Assembly: GCF_900696085.1 (NCBI RefSeq)
Contig: NZ_CAADFC020000028.1
Location: forward strand, 620,001 to 684,000
DNA: 64,000 nt
Source: Bradyrhizobium ivorense
GTDB taxonomy: Bacteria; Pseudomonadota; Alphaproteobacteria; Rhizobiales; Xanthobacteraceae
Direction: 5' to 3'
The translations under genes were made by a program, and so were the position numbers. The notes beneath the pieces were generated by a model that was given only the letters and a program-made list of their open reading frames with translations, was not told the DNA's origin and made no database searches. Positions 52,946-62,071 of the stretch are shown here, in pieces. The first letter of the stretch is position 1; the number at the start of each line of letters is the position of its first letter.

Positions 52946-53245
52946 TCAATACTTCTTCATACCGGGCGCCGACTCGGACCCGGTCGATTTGCGCGTGCTG
53001 CTGCCGGCACCGACCGTGCCCTTGGCACCGCTCTTGGCGGCGACGCCGCCCTTGCCGGTCGCCGCGCCGCCCTGCGCGTTGAGTTCCTCGTCGGCACCGC
53101 CCGCCGGCGCGCCCTGTTGCATCGTGCCGCGGCCTTGCATGCCGGCGCCGGTCTGGCTCTGGGTCGACGTGCCCTGTGCCAGCACCGGGCCGGCGAGCAG
53201 TGCCGACGCAGCAAACGCGATCGCGAAAGTCTTCGCTAATTTCAT
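52946..53245 (-). CDS. Small exported Gly/Ala-rich protein
   Basis: A 99-residue protein with a signal peptide (KLAKTFAIAFAASALLAGPV, cleavage near LAQ-GT), then a low-complexity mature part: QSQTGAGMQGRGTMQQGAPA and AATGKGGVAAKSGAKGTVG. AGGAG precedes the start at 53245. It is convergent with arfB. Function unknown. Confidence 0.6.
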   Translation of the reverse strand: MKLAKTFAIAFAASALLAGPVLAQGTSTQSQTGAGMQGRGTMQQGAPAGGADEELNAQGGAATGKGGVAAKSGAKGTVGAGSSTRKSTGSESAPGMKKY

Positions 53246-53660
53246 CCATTGCTCCTGGATATGATTTGCGCGGGACGGTTCGGGGTTCCCGGCGCCGCCT
53301 GCTCCGGACCTGCCCCGTGCGCGGATTGATGATGTCGCAAACGGCGCCTGCGTCATGCAAGCTGCGTCGTGTGGAGATCGTGCAGGGTTTTCGCGGCCAT
53401 TTCGCGGAATTGCGTTGCACATATGCGGCACGATCGCGCGCATGACCCGCACAGGCGCGAGCAGGTTTTCCGGAAAGCTCACATGCAAACAACGAGATGA
53501 GATCGCGACGCGATCTTGAGCGATCGCGTCATGATGTCCGGCTGCCATCTTCTTGTCGTCCCATCGACAAGGCGGCTTGCGGTTTGTTCTCGTGAAACAG
53601 CCGGCTACTACCACCGCCTGATAGCCGCGCCCTACAGTCCGTTCACGACGGGGAGCGAGC
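53246..53660. other. 415-bp gap without a supported gene
   Basis: It holds a degenerate family E-like stretch near 53461 (GCAGGTTTTCCGGAAAGC) followed by a GATCGCG-rich palindromic run to about 53530. The promoters of the two divergent flanking genes should be at its ends. No gene was seen. Confidence 0.5.
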
Positions 53661-54062
53661 ATGGCGATGCGGCGCGCAGGATGGAGCATCGGGCTGGGAT
53701 GTTGCAGCGCGATGCTCGCGGTGCACATGACGGCGGCGCAGATGCCCTTGCCCGCCGCCAAGCCGCCCGACGGCGCGACGCTGTTCAAGCAGCAATGCGG
53801 AACCTGCCACACCACCAACACATCCGATCCGGTCCGGCAGGGACCGTCGCTCTATCAAATCGCCGGCCGCCACGCCGGCAAGGCCAGCGGCTTCAAATAT
53901 TCCGCGGGCTTCGCCACGGCCGATTTCGTCTGGGACGACGCGCATCTCGATGCGTGGCTCGCCGATCCGCAAGCGGTGATCCCCGGCGCCGTGATGGCCT
54001 ACCGGCAGGGCAAGGCGGAAACCCGCGCGCTGATCATCGCCTATCTGAAGGAGCTGAACTGA
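53661..54062 (+). CDS. Class I cytochrome c, exported
   Basis: A 133-residue monoheme cytochrome. An N-terminal signal segment leads to DGATLFKQQCGTCHTTN, with heme-binding Cys46, Cys49 and His50 and a likely axial Met112 in VMAYRQGK. The final helix RALIIAYLKELN is typical. It precedes a VOC gene, a Tat-exported small subunit and a GMC dehydrogenase in the same direction, so it may be that enzyme's electron acceptor. GGGGAG precedes ATG 53661. Confidence 0.88.
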   Translation: MAMRRAGWSIGLGCCSAMLAVHMTAAQMPLPAAKPPDGATLFKQQCGTCHTTNTSDPVRQGPSLYQIAGRHAGKASGFKYSAGFATADFVWDDAHLDAWLADPQAVIPGAVMAYRQGKAETRALIIAYLKELN

Positions 54063-54063
54063 A

Positions 54064-54459
54064 ATGGCGAAACTCGTGCATTCGATGATCCGCGTGCTCG
54101 ATGAGGCCAAGGCGCTCGACTTCTATCACCGCGCGTTCGGCCTTGAGATCGCGGACAATCTGCGATTTGGCGATTTCGCGCTGATCTATCTGCGCCATCC
54201 GTCCTCGCCGTTCGAGGTCGAGCTCACGGTCAATTTCGATCGCAAGGAGCCCTATGCGCTCGGCGACGGCTACGGCCATCTCGCCGTCGTGGTCGACGAT
54301 GTCGATGCCGAGCACGCGCGCTTCGAGGCGGAGAAGCTGTCGCCGGGGCCGCTGCGCGACTTCAAGCATGACGGCAAGACGCTGGCGCGCTTCTTCTTCG
54401 TCTCCGATCCCGACGGCTACAAGATCGAGGTGATCCAGCGCGGCGGGCGCTTCGGCTAA
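54064..54459 (+). CDS. VOC-family (glyoxalase I-like) protein
   Basis: A 131-residue vicinal-oxygen-chelate protein close to lactoylglutathione lyase: VHSMIRVLDEAKALDFYHRA, FALIYLRHPSSPFEVELTVN, DGYGHLAVVVDDVDAEHARF, FFVSDPDGYKIEVIQRGGRF. His6, the Glu of EVELT, His in YGHLAV and Glu in KIEVIQ sit where metal ligands are found in glyoxalase I. It starts one base after the cytochrome stop, so the two are one transcript. Confidence 0.87.
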   Translation: MAKLVHSMIRVLDEAKALDFYHRAFGLEIADNLRFGDFALIYLRHPSSPFEVELTVNFDRKEPYALGDGYGHLAVVVDDVDAEHARFEAEKLSPGPLRDFKHDGKTLARFFFVSDPDGYKIEVIQRGGRFG

Positions 54460-54492
54460 TTCAATTGCAAAAATAATCTACGGAGGAAACCC

Positions 54493-55041
54493 ATGAGAGA
54501 AATCGATCGACGCAGCAAGTATGACCGGCGCGTGTTTCTCAAAGGCGCAGCCGCAACCGCACCGGCGGTCGCGATCGCGACCTCGACCGGGCTCGGCATC
54601 ACCGACGCCTGGGCTGAGGATGCCAAGACCTTGACGCCGGCGACGATGAAGACGCTGCTCAAGATGGCGCGCGACATCTATCCGCACGATTTCCTCGGCG
54701 ACAGCTACTACATCGCGGCGGTGACGCCGTGGGACGGCAAGGCGGCGAAGGATCCGGCGGTCAAGACGCTGATCGTCGACGGCGTCGCGCGGCTCGACCA
54801 GGAGGCCAACGACCGCCACAAGATGCCCTACGTCCAGGTCGCCTGGGAGAACGACCGCGTCGCGCTGCTGCAGAAGATCGAGGCAAGCGCGTTCTTCCAG
54901 CAGGTCCGCGGCGACCTCATCGTCTCGCTCTACAACAACAAGGAGGTCTGGCCGCGGTTCGGCTACGAGGGCTCCTCCGCCGAGCATGGCGGCTACATCA
55001 AGCGCGGCTTTGCCGACATCGACTGGCTGTCGAAGGTCTGA
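54493..55041 (+). CDS. Tat-exported small subunit of a GMC dehydrogenase
   Basis: A 182-residue protein with a twin-arginine signal (DRRVFLKGAAATAPAVAIAT, cleavage near AWA-ED). The mature part has TLLKMARDIYPHDFLGDSYY and resembles the gamma or subunit 3 proteins of gluconate, sorbitol and FAD-glucose dehydrogenases, which escort the catalytic subunit through the Tat system. The large GMC subunit follows 24 bases later. GGAGGAA precedes ATG 54493. Confidence 0.82.
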   Translation: MREIDRRSKYDRRVFLKGAAATAPAVAIATSTGLGITDAWAEDAKTLTPATMKTLLKMARDIYPHDFLGDSYYIAAVTPWDGKAAKDPAVKTLIVDGVARLDQEANDRHKMPYVQVAWENDRVALLQKIEASAFFQQVRGDLIVSLYNNKEVWPRFGYEGSSAEHGGYIKRGFADIDWLSKV

Positions 55042-55065
55042 AGCGGACAACGTCGGGAGGACACA

Positions 55066-56634
55066 ATGGCAAAATTCGATCTGAATGACAGCGGCGTTGT
55101 CGTGATCGTCGGCTCCGGCGCCGGCGGCGGAACGCTCGGCAACGAGCTGGCACAGAAGGGCGTCAAGGTCGTGATCCTGGAAGCCGGCCCGCGCATCGAG
55201 AACCAGGATTTCATCAACGACGAATGGGACAGCTTTAGCCAGCTCGCCTGGTCGGACATGCGCACCACCTCGGGAAGCTGGCGCGTCGCCCATGACTTTC
55301 CGAGCATTCCGGCCTGGATCGTCAAGGCGGTCGGCGGCTCCACCGTGCACTGGGCCGGCGCCTCGCTGCGCTTCGACGAGCACGAGTTCAAGATCAAGTC
55401 GGCCTATGGCGGCATCCCCGGTGCCAATCTGATTGACTGGCCGATCACGCTCGCCGAGATGGAGCCGTGGTACGCCAAGGCCGAGGACAAGATGGGCGTC
55501 ACCCGCACCAACGGCATCCCCGGCCTGCCCGGCAACAACAACTTCAAGGTCATGGAGGCCGGCGCCAGGAAGCTCGGCTACAAGGAAGTCCACACCGGAC
55601 GGATGGCGATCAACAGCGAGCCGCGCGACGGCCGCGGCTCCTGCCAGCAGATCGGCTTCTGCTTCCAGGGCTGCAAGTCCGGCGCCAAATGGTCGACGCT
55701 CTACAGCGAGATCCCGAAGGGCGAAGCCACCGGCAATCTCGAAGTGCGCCCGGGCAGCATGGTGATCAAGATCGAGCATGATCCATCCGGTAAGGTCACC
55801 GGCGTGGTCTATGCCGACGCGACCGGCGCGATGCAGCGCCAGAAGGCGCGCGTGGTCGCGGTCGCCGGCAATTCGATCGAGAGCCCGCGGCTGCTGCTCA
55901 ACAGCGCCTCCAGCATGTTCCCGGATGGCCTCGCCAACTCGTCCGGCCAGGTCGGCCGCAACTACATGCGGCACATGACCGGCAGCGTGTATGCGACCTT
56001 CGAGAAGTCGGTGCACATGTATCGCGGCACCACCATGGCCGGCATCATCCGCGACGAGGCGCGGAACGATCCGAAGCGCGGCTTCGTCGGCGGCTACGAG
56101 ATGGAGACGCTGTCGCTCGGCCTGCCGTTCATGGCGGCGTTTCTCAATCCCGGCGCCTGGGGCCGCTCCTTCACCAGCGCGATGGAAGGCTATCCGCGAA
56201 TGGCCGGCATGTGGCTGGTCGGCGAGGACATGCCGCAGGAGACCAACCGGATCACGCTCGACCCGAAGATCAAGGACAAGTTCGGCATGGCGGTCGCCAG
56301 CGTGCATTTCGACGATCATCCGAACGACGTCGCGATGCGCGATCACGCCTACAGACAGGGCGCCGCGGTGTATGAGGCGGTCGGCGCCACCGTCACCTAT
56401 CCGACGCCGCCCTATCCGAGCACCCACAACATGGGCACCAACCGGATGAGCGAGAAGCCGCGCGACGGCGTCTGCAACAAGTTCGGTCAGACCCACGACA
56501 TCAAGAACCTGTTCATCTCGGACGGCAGCCAGTTCACCTCGGGCGCGGCCTGCAATCCGACCTTGACCATCGTGTCGCTGGCGATCCGCCAGGCCGACCA
56601 CATCGCCGGCGCGATGCAGCGCAAGGAGATCTGA
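55066..56634 (+). CDS. GMC-family FAD dehydrogenase, large subunit
   Basis: A 522-residue oxidoreductase. The FAD-binding VVIVGSGAGGGTLGNELAQ lies at the N-terminus, with VKAVGGSTVHWAGASLRFDE after it. A cysteine cluster Cys193, Cys199, Cys203 (GSCQQIGFCFQGCKSGAKWS) lies where FAD-glucose and gluconate dehydrogenases can hold a [3Fe-4S] centre. The C-terminus has STHNMGTNRMSEKPRDGVCN and the GMC ending NPTLTIVSLAIRQADHI. It has no export signal of its own, so it should ride with the Tat small subunit. The substrate, a sugar, polyol or sugar acid, is unknown. Confidence 0.87.
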   Translation: MAKFDLNDSGVVVIVGSGAGGGTLGNELAQKGVKVVILEAGPRIENQDFINDEWDSFSQLAWSDMRTTSGSWRVAHDFPSIPAWIVKAVGGSTVHWAGASLRFDEHEFKIKSAYGGIPGANLIDWPITLAEMEPWYAKAEDKMGVTRTNGIPGLPGNNNFKVMEAGARKLGYKEVHTGRMAINSEPRDGRGSCQQIGFCFQGCKSGAKWSTLYSEIPKGEATGNLEVRPGSMVIKIEHDPSGKVTGVVYADATGAMQRQKARVVAVAGNSIESPRLLLNSASSMFPDGLANSSGQVGRNYMRHMTGSVYATFEKSVHMYRGTTMAGIIRDEARNDPKRGFVGGYEMETLSLGLPFMAAFLNPGAWGRSFTSAMEGYPRMAGMWLVGEDMPQETNRITLDPKIKDKFGMAVASVHFDDHPNDVAMRDHAYRQGAAVYEAVGATVTYPTPPYPSTHNMGTNRMSEKPRDGVCNKFGQTHDIKNLFISDGSQFTSGAACNPTLTIVSLAIRQADHIAGAMQRKEI

Positions 56635-56668
56635 TCTTTCGGTGTGGCAGGGCCGCCGAACCTGGCTC

Positions 56669-56755
56669 CGTCATTGCGAGGAGCGATAGCGACGAAGCAA
56701 TCCATCGGTCCGCATAGGCGGTGAGATGGATTGCTTCGCTTCGCTCGCAATGACG
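56669..56755. repeat. Palindromic repeat family A, copy 4
   Basis: CGTCATTGCGAGGAGCGATA to GCTTCGCTCGCAATGACG, nearly identical to the copy at 4619. It lies between convergent genes. Confidence 0.85.
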
Positions 56756-56799
56756 GGAATTCCGCTTGAGACAGCTATTCCTTGCGGGATTGACCGATC

Positions 56800-57123
56800 C
56801 TACTCGGCCGCGTCCATGATCGCGGCGGCGCTGTCGCGATACTCCGGCACGCTCGCCGGCGCATTCGCCTTGGCGCGATAGATCAAACAGGAGCAGCGCA
56901 GCAGCGAGGCGAAATTGTTGACCTCGCCATGATGGTCCAGCACCTCGTTGTGCAGAGTGGTGAGGAACTTGGCCAGGGTCATGCCTTCCTTGGCCGCGAT
57001 CTCCTCCAGCGTATCCCAGAACGACATTTCCAGCCGGATCGAGGTGCAATGGCCGTCGATCCGCAGCGATCTGGTTTGCGATTCATAATCGCGTTGCGGC
57101 TGATGCGCGAACAAATGGCACAT
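56800..57123 (-). CDS. Ribbon-helix-helix domain protein
   Basis: A 107-residue protein of the RHH_4 type: TRSLRIDGHCTSIRLEMSFW, DTLEEIAAKEGMTLAKFLTT, LHNEVLDHHGEVNNFASLLR. The ribbon (SLRIDGHCTSIRLE) and two helices fit a dimeric DNA-binding fold related to Arc. GGAGGAG precedes the start at 57123. Target unknown. Divergent from mutL. Confidence 0.82.
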   Translation of the reverse strand: MCHLFAHQPQRDYESQTRSLRIDGHCTSIRLEMSFWDTLEEIAAKEGMTLAKFLTTLHNEVLDHHGEVNNFASLLRCSCLIYRAKANAPASVPEYRDSAAAIMDAAE

Positions 57124-57347
57124 GGGGCTCCTCCGGCGAGAACTTATAGTTTTTCTAAACGATATACCGCCGCGTGCAGCCCCACAATAGCACGGCGCCA
57201 GTGGCCCGCCGCCGAAGCCCCAGCATCTTCAAGGCGATAGGCCTGCAATCCCCAGCCGGGCGCGGACCCACGTCCCAGCCCATGCATTTGCCCGCTTGGC
57301 CCTCTAGAATGACGTTCCGTTCCGAATCATCGCCCCGACACGTGTCC

Positions 57348-59165
57348 ATGCCCGTCCGCCAGCTTCCCGAACAGGTCGTCAACCGCATCGCCGCCGGCGA
57401 GGTGGTCGAACGTCCTGCCAGCGTGGTCAAGGAGCTGGTCGAGAATGCGATCGACGCCGGGGCCAGCCGGATCGACATCTTCACCGACGGCGGCGGCCGG
57501 CGCCGGATCGGCATCACCGATGACGGCAGCGGCATGACGCGCGCCGACCTCGCGCTCGCGGTCGACCGCCATGCCACCTCGAAGCTCGACGACGAGGATC
57601 TGCTGCGCATCAGGACGCTCGGTTTCCGTGGCGAGGCGCTGCCCTCGATCGGCGCGGTGGCCAAGCTCGGCATCACCACGCGCCACGCCAGCGAGCCGCA
57701 TGCCTGGTCGCTGTCGGTCGAAGGCGGCACCAAATCCGACATCATGCCGGCCGCGCTCGGCCAGGGCACCCGCGTCGAGGTCAACGATCTCTTCTACGCC
57801 ACGCCGGCGCGGCTGAAATTTCTGAAGACCGACCGCACCGAGGCCGAGGCGATCCGCGAGGTGGTGCGGCGGCTGGCGATGGCGCGGCCCGACGTCGCCT
57901 TCACCCTGGCCGGCGAGGAGCGCGCGCCGGTGACCTGGGCCGCGGCGCTGCCCGGCGCCGCCGGCCGGCTGACCCGGCTCGGCGACATCCTCGGCGCCGA
58001 TTTCCGCGGCTCGGCGATCGAGGTGCGTTCGGAGCGGGAAGGCGTCGTGGTCGAGGGCTTTGCCGCCGCGCCGTCGCTGACCCGCGCCAACGCGCTTGGG
58101 CAATATCTGTTCGTCAACGGCCGCCCGGTGCGCGACAAGCTGATCCTCGGGGCGGTGCGCGCGGCCTATTCCGACTATCTGCCGCGCGACCGCCATCCGG
58201 TCGTGGCGCTGTTCGTGAGCTGTCCGCCGCAGGAGGTCGACGCCAATGTGCATCCGGCCAAGACCGAGGTGCGCTTCCGCAACGCCGGCCTGGTGCGCGC
58301 GCTGATCGTGCACGCCCTGAAGGAGGGCCTCGCCCGCGAAGGCCGGCGCACCGCGGCCAACACCGCCGACGGCGCGACGCTGTCGGCCTTCCGCCCTGCC
58401 TTCACGCCGCCGCCGCGCCCGGGCAATTGGGACTGGCGCAGCTCGCCGACCTTCCCGGTCAATCCGGCGCGCGCGTTCGACGGTGCGGCAACCGCGTTCG
58501 CCGAACCCGGCCAGGCCGCGTTCGATGTCGGCGCGCCGACCGCCGACGTGCGCTTCGAGGCGGCGCCGTCGCCCGACCTGCTCGACCGTCCGCTCGGCGC
58601 CGCGCGCACGCAGATTCACGAGACCTACATCGTCGCGCAGACCCGCGACGGGCTGATCGTGGTCGACCAGCACGCCGCGCATGAGCGCATCGTCTACGAG
58701 AAGCTGAAGGCCTCGCTGGCGAAGAACGGCGTGCAGCGGCAGATCCTCCTGATCCCCGAGATCGTCGAGCTCGACGAAGCCACCGTGGAAAAACTGCACG
58801 ATCGCGCCGAGGAGCTGGCGTCGTTCGGGCTCGCGATCGATTCCTTCGGCCCCGGCGCGATCGCGGTGCGCGAGACGCCGTCGCTGCTCGGCAAGGCCAA
58901 TGCCGCCGGCCTGCTGCGCGACCTCGCCGAGCACATGGCGGAGTGGGACGAGGCGCTGCCGCTGGAGCGCCGCCTGATGCACGTCGCCGCCACCATGGCC
59001 TGCCACGGCTCGGTCCGCGCCGGCCGCCGCCTCAAGCCGGAAGAGATGAACGCGCTGCTGCGCGAGATGGAAGACACCCCGAATTCCGGCCAGTGCAACC
59101 ACGGCCGCCCGACCTATGTCGAGTTGAAGCTGAGCGATATCGAGAAGCTGTTCGGGCGGCGGTAA
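57348..59165 (+). CDS. mutL: DNA mismatch repair protein MutL
   Basis: A 605-residue GHKL ATPase. The N-terminal part has IAAGEVVERPASVVKELVEN (Glu32, Asn33), DDGSGM and FRGEALPSIGAV. A long Pro/Ala linker (about residues 345-420) leads to the C-terminal dimer domain with the endonuclease signature DQHAAHERIVYE from Asp440, then MACHGSVRAG and GQCNHGRPTYVEL. The motifs predict a nicking MutL, as expected in bacteria without MutH. The start at 57348 (PVRQLPEQVVNRIAAG) matches the family; longer frames upstream do not. Confidence 0.95.
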   Translation: MPVRQLPEQVVNRIAAGEVVERPASVVKELVENAIDAGASRIDIFTDGGGRRRIGITDDGSGMTRADLALAVDRHATSKLDDEDLLRIRTLGFRGEALPSIGAVAKLGITTRHASEPHAWSLSVEGGTKSDIMPAALGQGTRVEVNDLFYATPARLKFLKTDRTEAEAIREVVRRLAMARPDVAFTLAGEERAPVTWAAALPGAAGRLTRLGDILGADFRGSAIEVRSEREGVVVEGFAAAPSLTRANALGQYLFVNGRPVRDKLILGAVRAAYSDYLPRDRHPVVALFVSCPPQEVDANVHPAKTEVRFRNAGLVRALIVHALKEGLAREGRRTAANTADGATLSAFRPAFTPPPRPGNWDWRSSPTFPVNPARAFDGAATAFAEPGQAAFDVGAPTADVRFEAAPSPDLLDRPLGAARTQIHETYIVAQTRDGLIVVDQHAAHERIVYEKLKASLAKNGVQRQILLIPEIVELDEATVEKLHDRAEELASFGLAIDSFGPGAIAVRETPSLLGKANAAGLLRDLAEHMAEWDEALPLERRLMHVAATMACHGSVRAGRRLKPEEMNALLREMEDTPNSGQCNHGRPTYVELKLSDIEKLFGRR

Positions 59166-59180
59166 CTCCGCAAACTCAGT

Positions 59181-59282
59181 GTCATCGCCCGGCTCGACCG
59201 GGCGATCCAGTACGTCGCGGCCTCTCGGCTCAATAACTACTGCCTCTGGAATACCGGATCACCCGCCTGCGCGGGCGATGAC
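59181..59282. repeat. Palindromic repeat family C, copy 2
   Basis: GTCATCGCCCGGCTCGACCG pairs with CCTGCGCGGGCGATGAC, with an inner CTCTGGAATACCGGATCACC segment. Related to 40949-41070. Confidence 0.8.
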
Positions 59283-59319
59283 AGCGAATAAGCTGTTTGG
59301 CACTTGAATCAGACCAACC

Positions 59320-59427
59320 CGTCATCCTGAGGTGCGAGCCTCTTCGGCGAGCCTCGAAGGATGCACGGCCCGGCCGGTGGCCGTCGATCCTTCGAGGCTC
59401 GCAAGAGCTTGCACCTCAGGATGACGG
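59320..59427. repeat. Palindromic repeat family D, copy 2
   Basis: CGTCATCCTGAGGTGCGAGC pairs with GCTTGCACCTCAGGATGACG, and an inner GAGCCTCGAAGGATGC pairs with GATCCTTCGAGGCTC. Related to 40805 and 62725. Confidence 0.85.
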
Positions 59428-59494
59428 GACTTATCGCAGCGCGCGTATGCACATCCACCCGTCATCGCCCGGCTCGGCCGGGCGAGTGACGATG

Positions 59495-60049
59495 TCACGC
59501 GCTCCGCAGAAACACGAACTCGGTGTCGTCATAGGCGCGGCGCTCGAGCTCCTCGAAACCCTCGGGCGCCGCGAATGCTGCGGCCTTCGCCTCCTCCACC
59601 ACCAGCAATGCGCCCGGTGTCAGCCAGCCGCCATCGCGCAGCGAGGCGAGCGCCTTGTCGGCGAGACCCTTGCCGTAGGGCGGATCGAGAAACACCAGGG
59701 CGAAGGGCTCGACCGGATGCGCAGGTCCGAGATCGGTGGCATCGCGGCGATAGACCTTTGTCACGCCGCCGAGCCCGAGCGATTCGACATTGTTGCGCAA
59801 CAATGCCCGCGCCTCGGCACCATTGTCGACGAACAGCGTGAATTTTGCGCCGCGCGAGACCGCCTCGATGCCGAGCGCGCCGGTGCCGGCAAACAGATCG
59901 AGCACCCGCGCATCCTCAATCGGATTGTCGTAGGCATGAATCAGGATGTTGAACACGGACTCGCGCAAGCGGTCCGCGGTCGGCCGGATCTCGCGCCCCG
60001 ATGGCGAGGCGAGATTGCGGCCCTTCAGCCTGCCCCCGACGACACGCAT
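59495..60049 (-). CDS. rsmD: 16S rRNA (guanine966-N2)-methyltransferase
   Basis: A 184-residue SAM enzyme that methylates G966 of 16S rRNA. It opens MRVVGGRLKGRNLASPSGRE with the RPTADRLRESVFNIL segment; the SAM loop is VLDLFAGTGALGIEAVSRGA and the catalytic motif is LVFLDPPYGKGL. It follows rluB by six bases on the same strand, so the two rRNA-modifying enzymes share a transcript. Confidence 0.94.
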   Translation of the reverse strand: MRVVGGRLKGRNLASPSGREIRPTADRLRESVFNILIHAYDNPIEDARVLDLFAGTGALGIEAVSRGAKFTLFVDNGAEARALLRNNVESLGLGGVTKVYRRDATDLGPAHPVEPFALVFLDPPYGKGLADKALASLRDGGWLTPGALLVVEEAKAAAFAAPEGFEELERRAYDDTEFVFLRSA

Positions 60050-60055
60050 CGATCG

Positions 60056-62071
60056 TTACTCATCCCGCGGCTTGAGATCGCGCTTGCCGTGATAGCCGCG
60101 CTTGGGGCGGCGCGGCGGGCCGTAGCCGCTGGCTTCGTCCTCGTTGCGCTCGCGCGCCTCCTCGCTGCCGGTGCGCTGCACCAGCACGCGGCGGCCCTTG
60201 CGGTCGTTGATGGTTTCGCGCTTGGCCTTGAACGGCTTCTTGCTGGGCGCACCGTCGCCGTCGCCGGCGTCGCGCTGTTCCGGCGGCGCGAAATCGGCGC
60301 CGGCCAGCTTCGCGACCTTTTCGCCGAGTTGCTCGCGCAGCACCCGCGTCTTGACCTCCTCGACCTTGCCCTCCTCGAGCTCGCGGAGCTGGAACGGGCC
60401 GTAGGAAATCCGGATCAGCCGGTTCACCTCGAGGCCGAGATGCGCCATCACGTTGCGCACCTCGCGGTTCTTGCCCTCGCGGATCGCGAACTCGACCCAG
60501 ACATTGGCGCCCTGGTCGCGCTCCAGCGTCGCATCGATCGGGCCGTATTTGACGCCGTCGACCTCGACACCCTTCTTCAGCTCGTCGAGCTGTCCTTGCG
60601 TCACCTCGCCATGCGCGCGCACGCGGTAGCGGCGCAGCCAGCCGGTGTCGGGCAATTCCAGGGTGCGCGCGAGCCCGCCGTCATTGGTCAGCAGCAGCAG
60701 GCCCTCGGTGTTGAAGTCGAGCCGGCCGATCGAGATCAGCCGCGGCAGGCCCTCGGGCAGATTGTCGAACACGGTCGGCCGCCCCTCGGGATCGGCATGC
60801 GTCGTCATCAGCCCGCGCGGCTTGTGATACAGGAACAGCCGCGTGCGCTCGCGCGGCGGCAACGGCGTGCCGTCCACCGCCACCACGTCACTGGCGGTGA
60901 CGTCGAGCGCCGGCGAATTGATCACGCGCCCGTTCACGGTGACGCGGCCCTGCGTCACCATCTCCTCGGCATCGCGGCGCGAGGCGAGGCCGGCGCGCGC
61001 CAGCACCTTTGCGATGCGCTCGCCGGACTTCTTCGGCGCCGCGGGCTCGGGGCGCGTCCGCTTCTCATCGTAGGATCGCTCGCGATAGGCGCCGCGGCCG
61101 CCGAACGCCGGTCGCTTGGCGAAGATCTGGCTGTCGTCCTCGTTGTCGCGGCGCGGCCGGTCAGAGAAGCGGCCCTCGCTGCGCGGATGCTCCTGCCAGT
61201 CGGTGCGTCCCTCGGGGCGCTCGCGCCGGCGGGTGTCGCGGCGATCGCCGTCCTCGTTCTTCTCCCAGCGTGGCCGGCTGAATTTCGGCCGCTCGCGGAA
61301 CGGACGATCGCCCTGCTCGCGATCCTCGCGCGGCCGCGAAAACCGCGGACGGTCGCCGCCCTCGCGGTCGTCGCGCGACTTGTAGTCGCCGCGCGGCGTG
61401 CGCTCGCGCTTCTGCCACGGTTTTTCGTCGCCGCGGTCGCGGCCGCCGAAATCCCGATCGCGGCCGCGATCATCGCGCTTGAAACGCGGACGATCGCCGA
61501 AATCGCGTCGCGGTGCGTCGCCATCCTCGCGGCGGCGGAACGAACGGCCCTCGCCTTTGTCGCGGAACGAACCCTTGTCGCGATCGCCACGGGAAAACTT
61601 GCGGTCGTCGAACTTGCGCTCGGCGCGTTCGCCGCGCGGCGCATAGGTGCGCTTCTCTCGATCGCCGTACGAACGCTTTTCGCCGAACTTGCGGTCCGAG
61701 AACCGGCCCGCCGGACGCGCATCGCCGCGGTCGCCGCGCGGAGCCCGGTCGCCCTTGTCGAAATCGCGCCGCTCGCCGCGCGGCTTGAACGGGCGCTTGT
61801 CGCCGCCCTCGCGGTCGTCGCGCTTGAAGCGCGGCCGGTCGCCATCCCGACGCGGGCTATCTGTATCTTCGCGACGACGGAACGCGCGGCCCTCGCTCTT
61901 GCCGGCGAAGGAGCGCTTGTCGCGATCGCCCTTATCGCGATCCTTGCTACCGAAGCTGCGTTTGCCGAACGGCTTGTCCCCGCGCGCGCCACCAGGGCGG
62001 CCCTTGCCGGGGCCACCCCGGTCACCCCGGCCGCGCCGGGAATCGTTGTTTTTGTCGCTGTCGCGGGGCAT
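60056..62071 (-). CDS. rluB: RluB-type pseudouridine synthase with long charged extension
   Basis: A 671-residue protein. The C-terminal half is a 23S rRNA pseudouridine synthase of the RsuA/RluB type: an S4 RNA-binding domain at about 345-395 (ERIAKVLARAGLASRRDAEE), the catalytic Asp452 in GRLDFNTEGLLLL, and KNREVRNVMAHLGLEVNRLI. The N-terminal about 340 residues are low-complexity, rich in Arg, Asp, Gly and Lys, with a duplicated block (FRRREDTDSPRRDGDRPRFK and FRRREDGDAPRRDFGDRPRF). Enzymes of this family are usually 250-300 residues. The extension probably binds RNA or ribosomal surfaces (inference). Confidence 0.9.
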   Translation of the reverse strand: MPRDSDKNNDSRRGRGDRGGPGKGRPGGARGDKPFGKRSFGSKDRDKGDRDKRSFAGKSEGRAFRRREDTDSPRRDGDRPRFKRDDREGGDKRPFKPRGERRDFDKGDRAPRGDRGDARPAGRFSDRKFGEKRSYGDREKRTYAPRGERAERKFDDRKFSRGDRDKGSFRDKGEGRSFRRREDGDAPRRDFGDRPRFKRDDRGRDRDFGGRDRGDEKPWQKRERTPRGDYKSRDDREGGDRPRFSRPREDREQGDRPFRERPKFSRPRWEKNEDGDRRDTRRRERPEGRTDWQEHPRSEGRFSDRPRRDNEDDSQIFAKRPAFGGRGAYRERSYDEKRTRPEPAAPKKSGERIAKVLARAGLASRRDAEEMVTQGRVTVNGRVINSPALDVTASDVVAVDGTPLPPRERTRLFLYHKPRGLMTTHADPEGRPTVFDNLPEGLPRLISIGRLDFNTEGLLLLTNDGGLARTLELPDTGWLRRYRVRAHGEVTQGQLDELKKGVEVDGVKYGPIDATLERDQGANVWVEFAIREGKNREVRNVMAHLGLEVNRLIRISYGPFQLRELEEGKVEEVKTRVLREQLGEKVAKLAGADFAPPEQRDAGDGDGAPSKKPFKAKRETINDRKGRRVLVQRTGSEEARERNEDEASGYGPPRRPKRGYHGKRDLKPRDE

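Larger units (their letters stand above)
59166..59494. other. 329-bp repeat-filled gap between mutL and rsmD
   Basis: Contains a family C repeat (59181-59282), a family D repeat (59320-59427) and a family C half copy (59461-59488). No gene was seen; the genes on both sides converge here. Confidence 0.7.
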
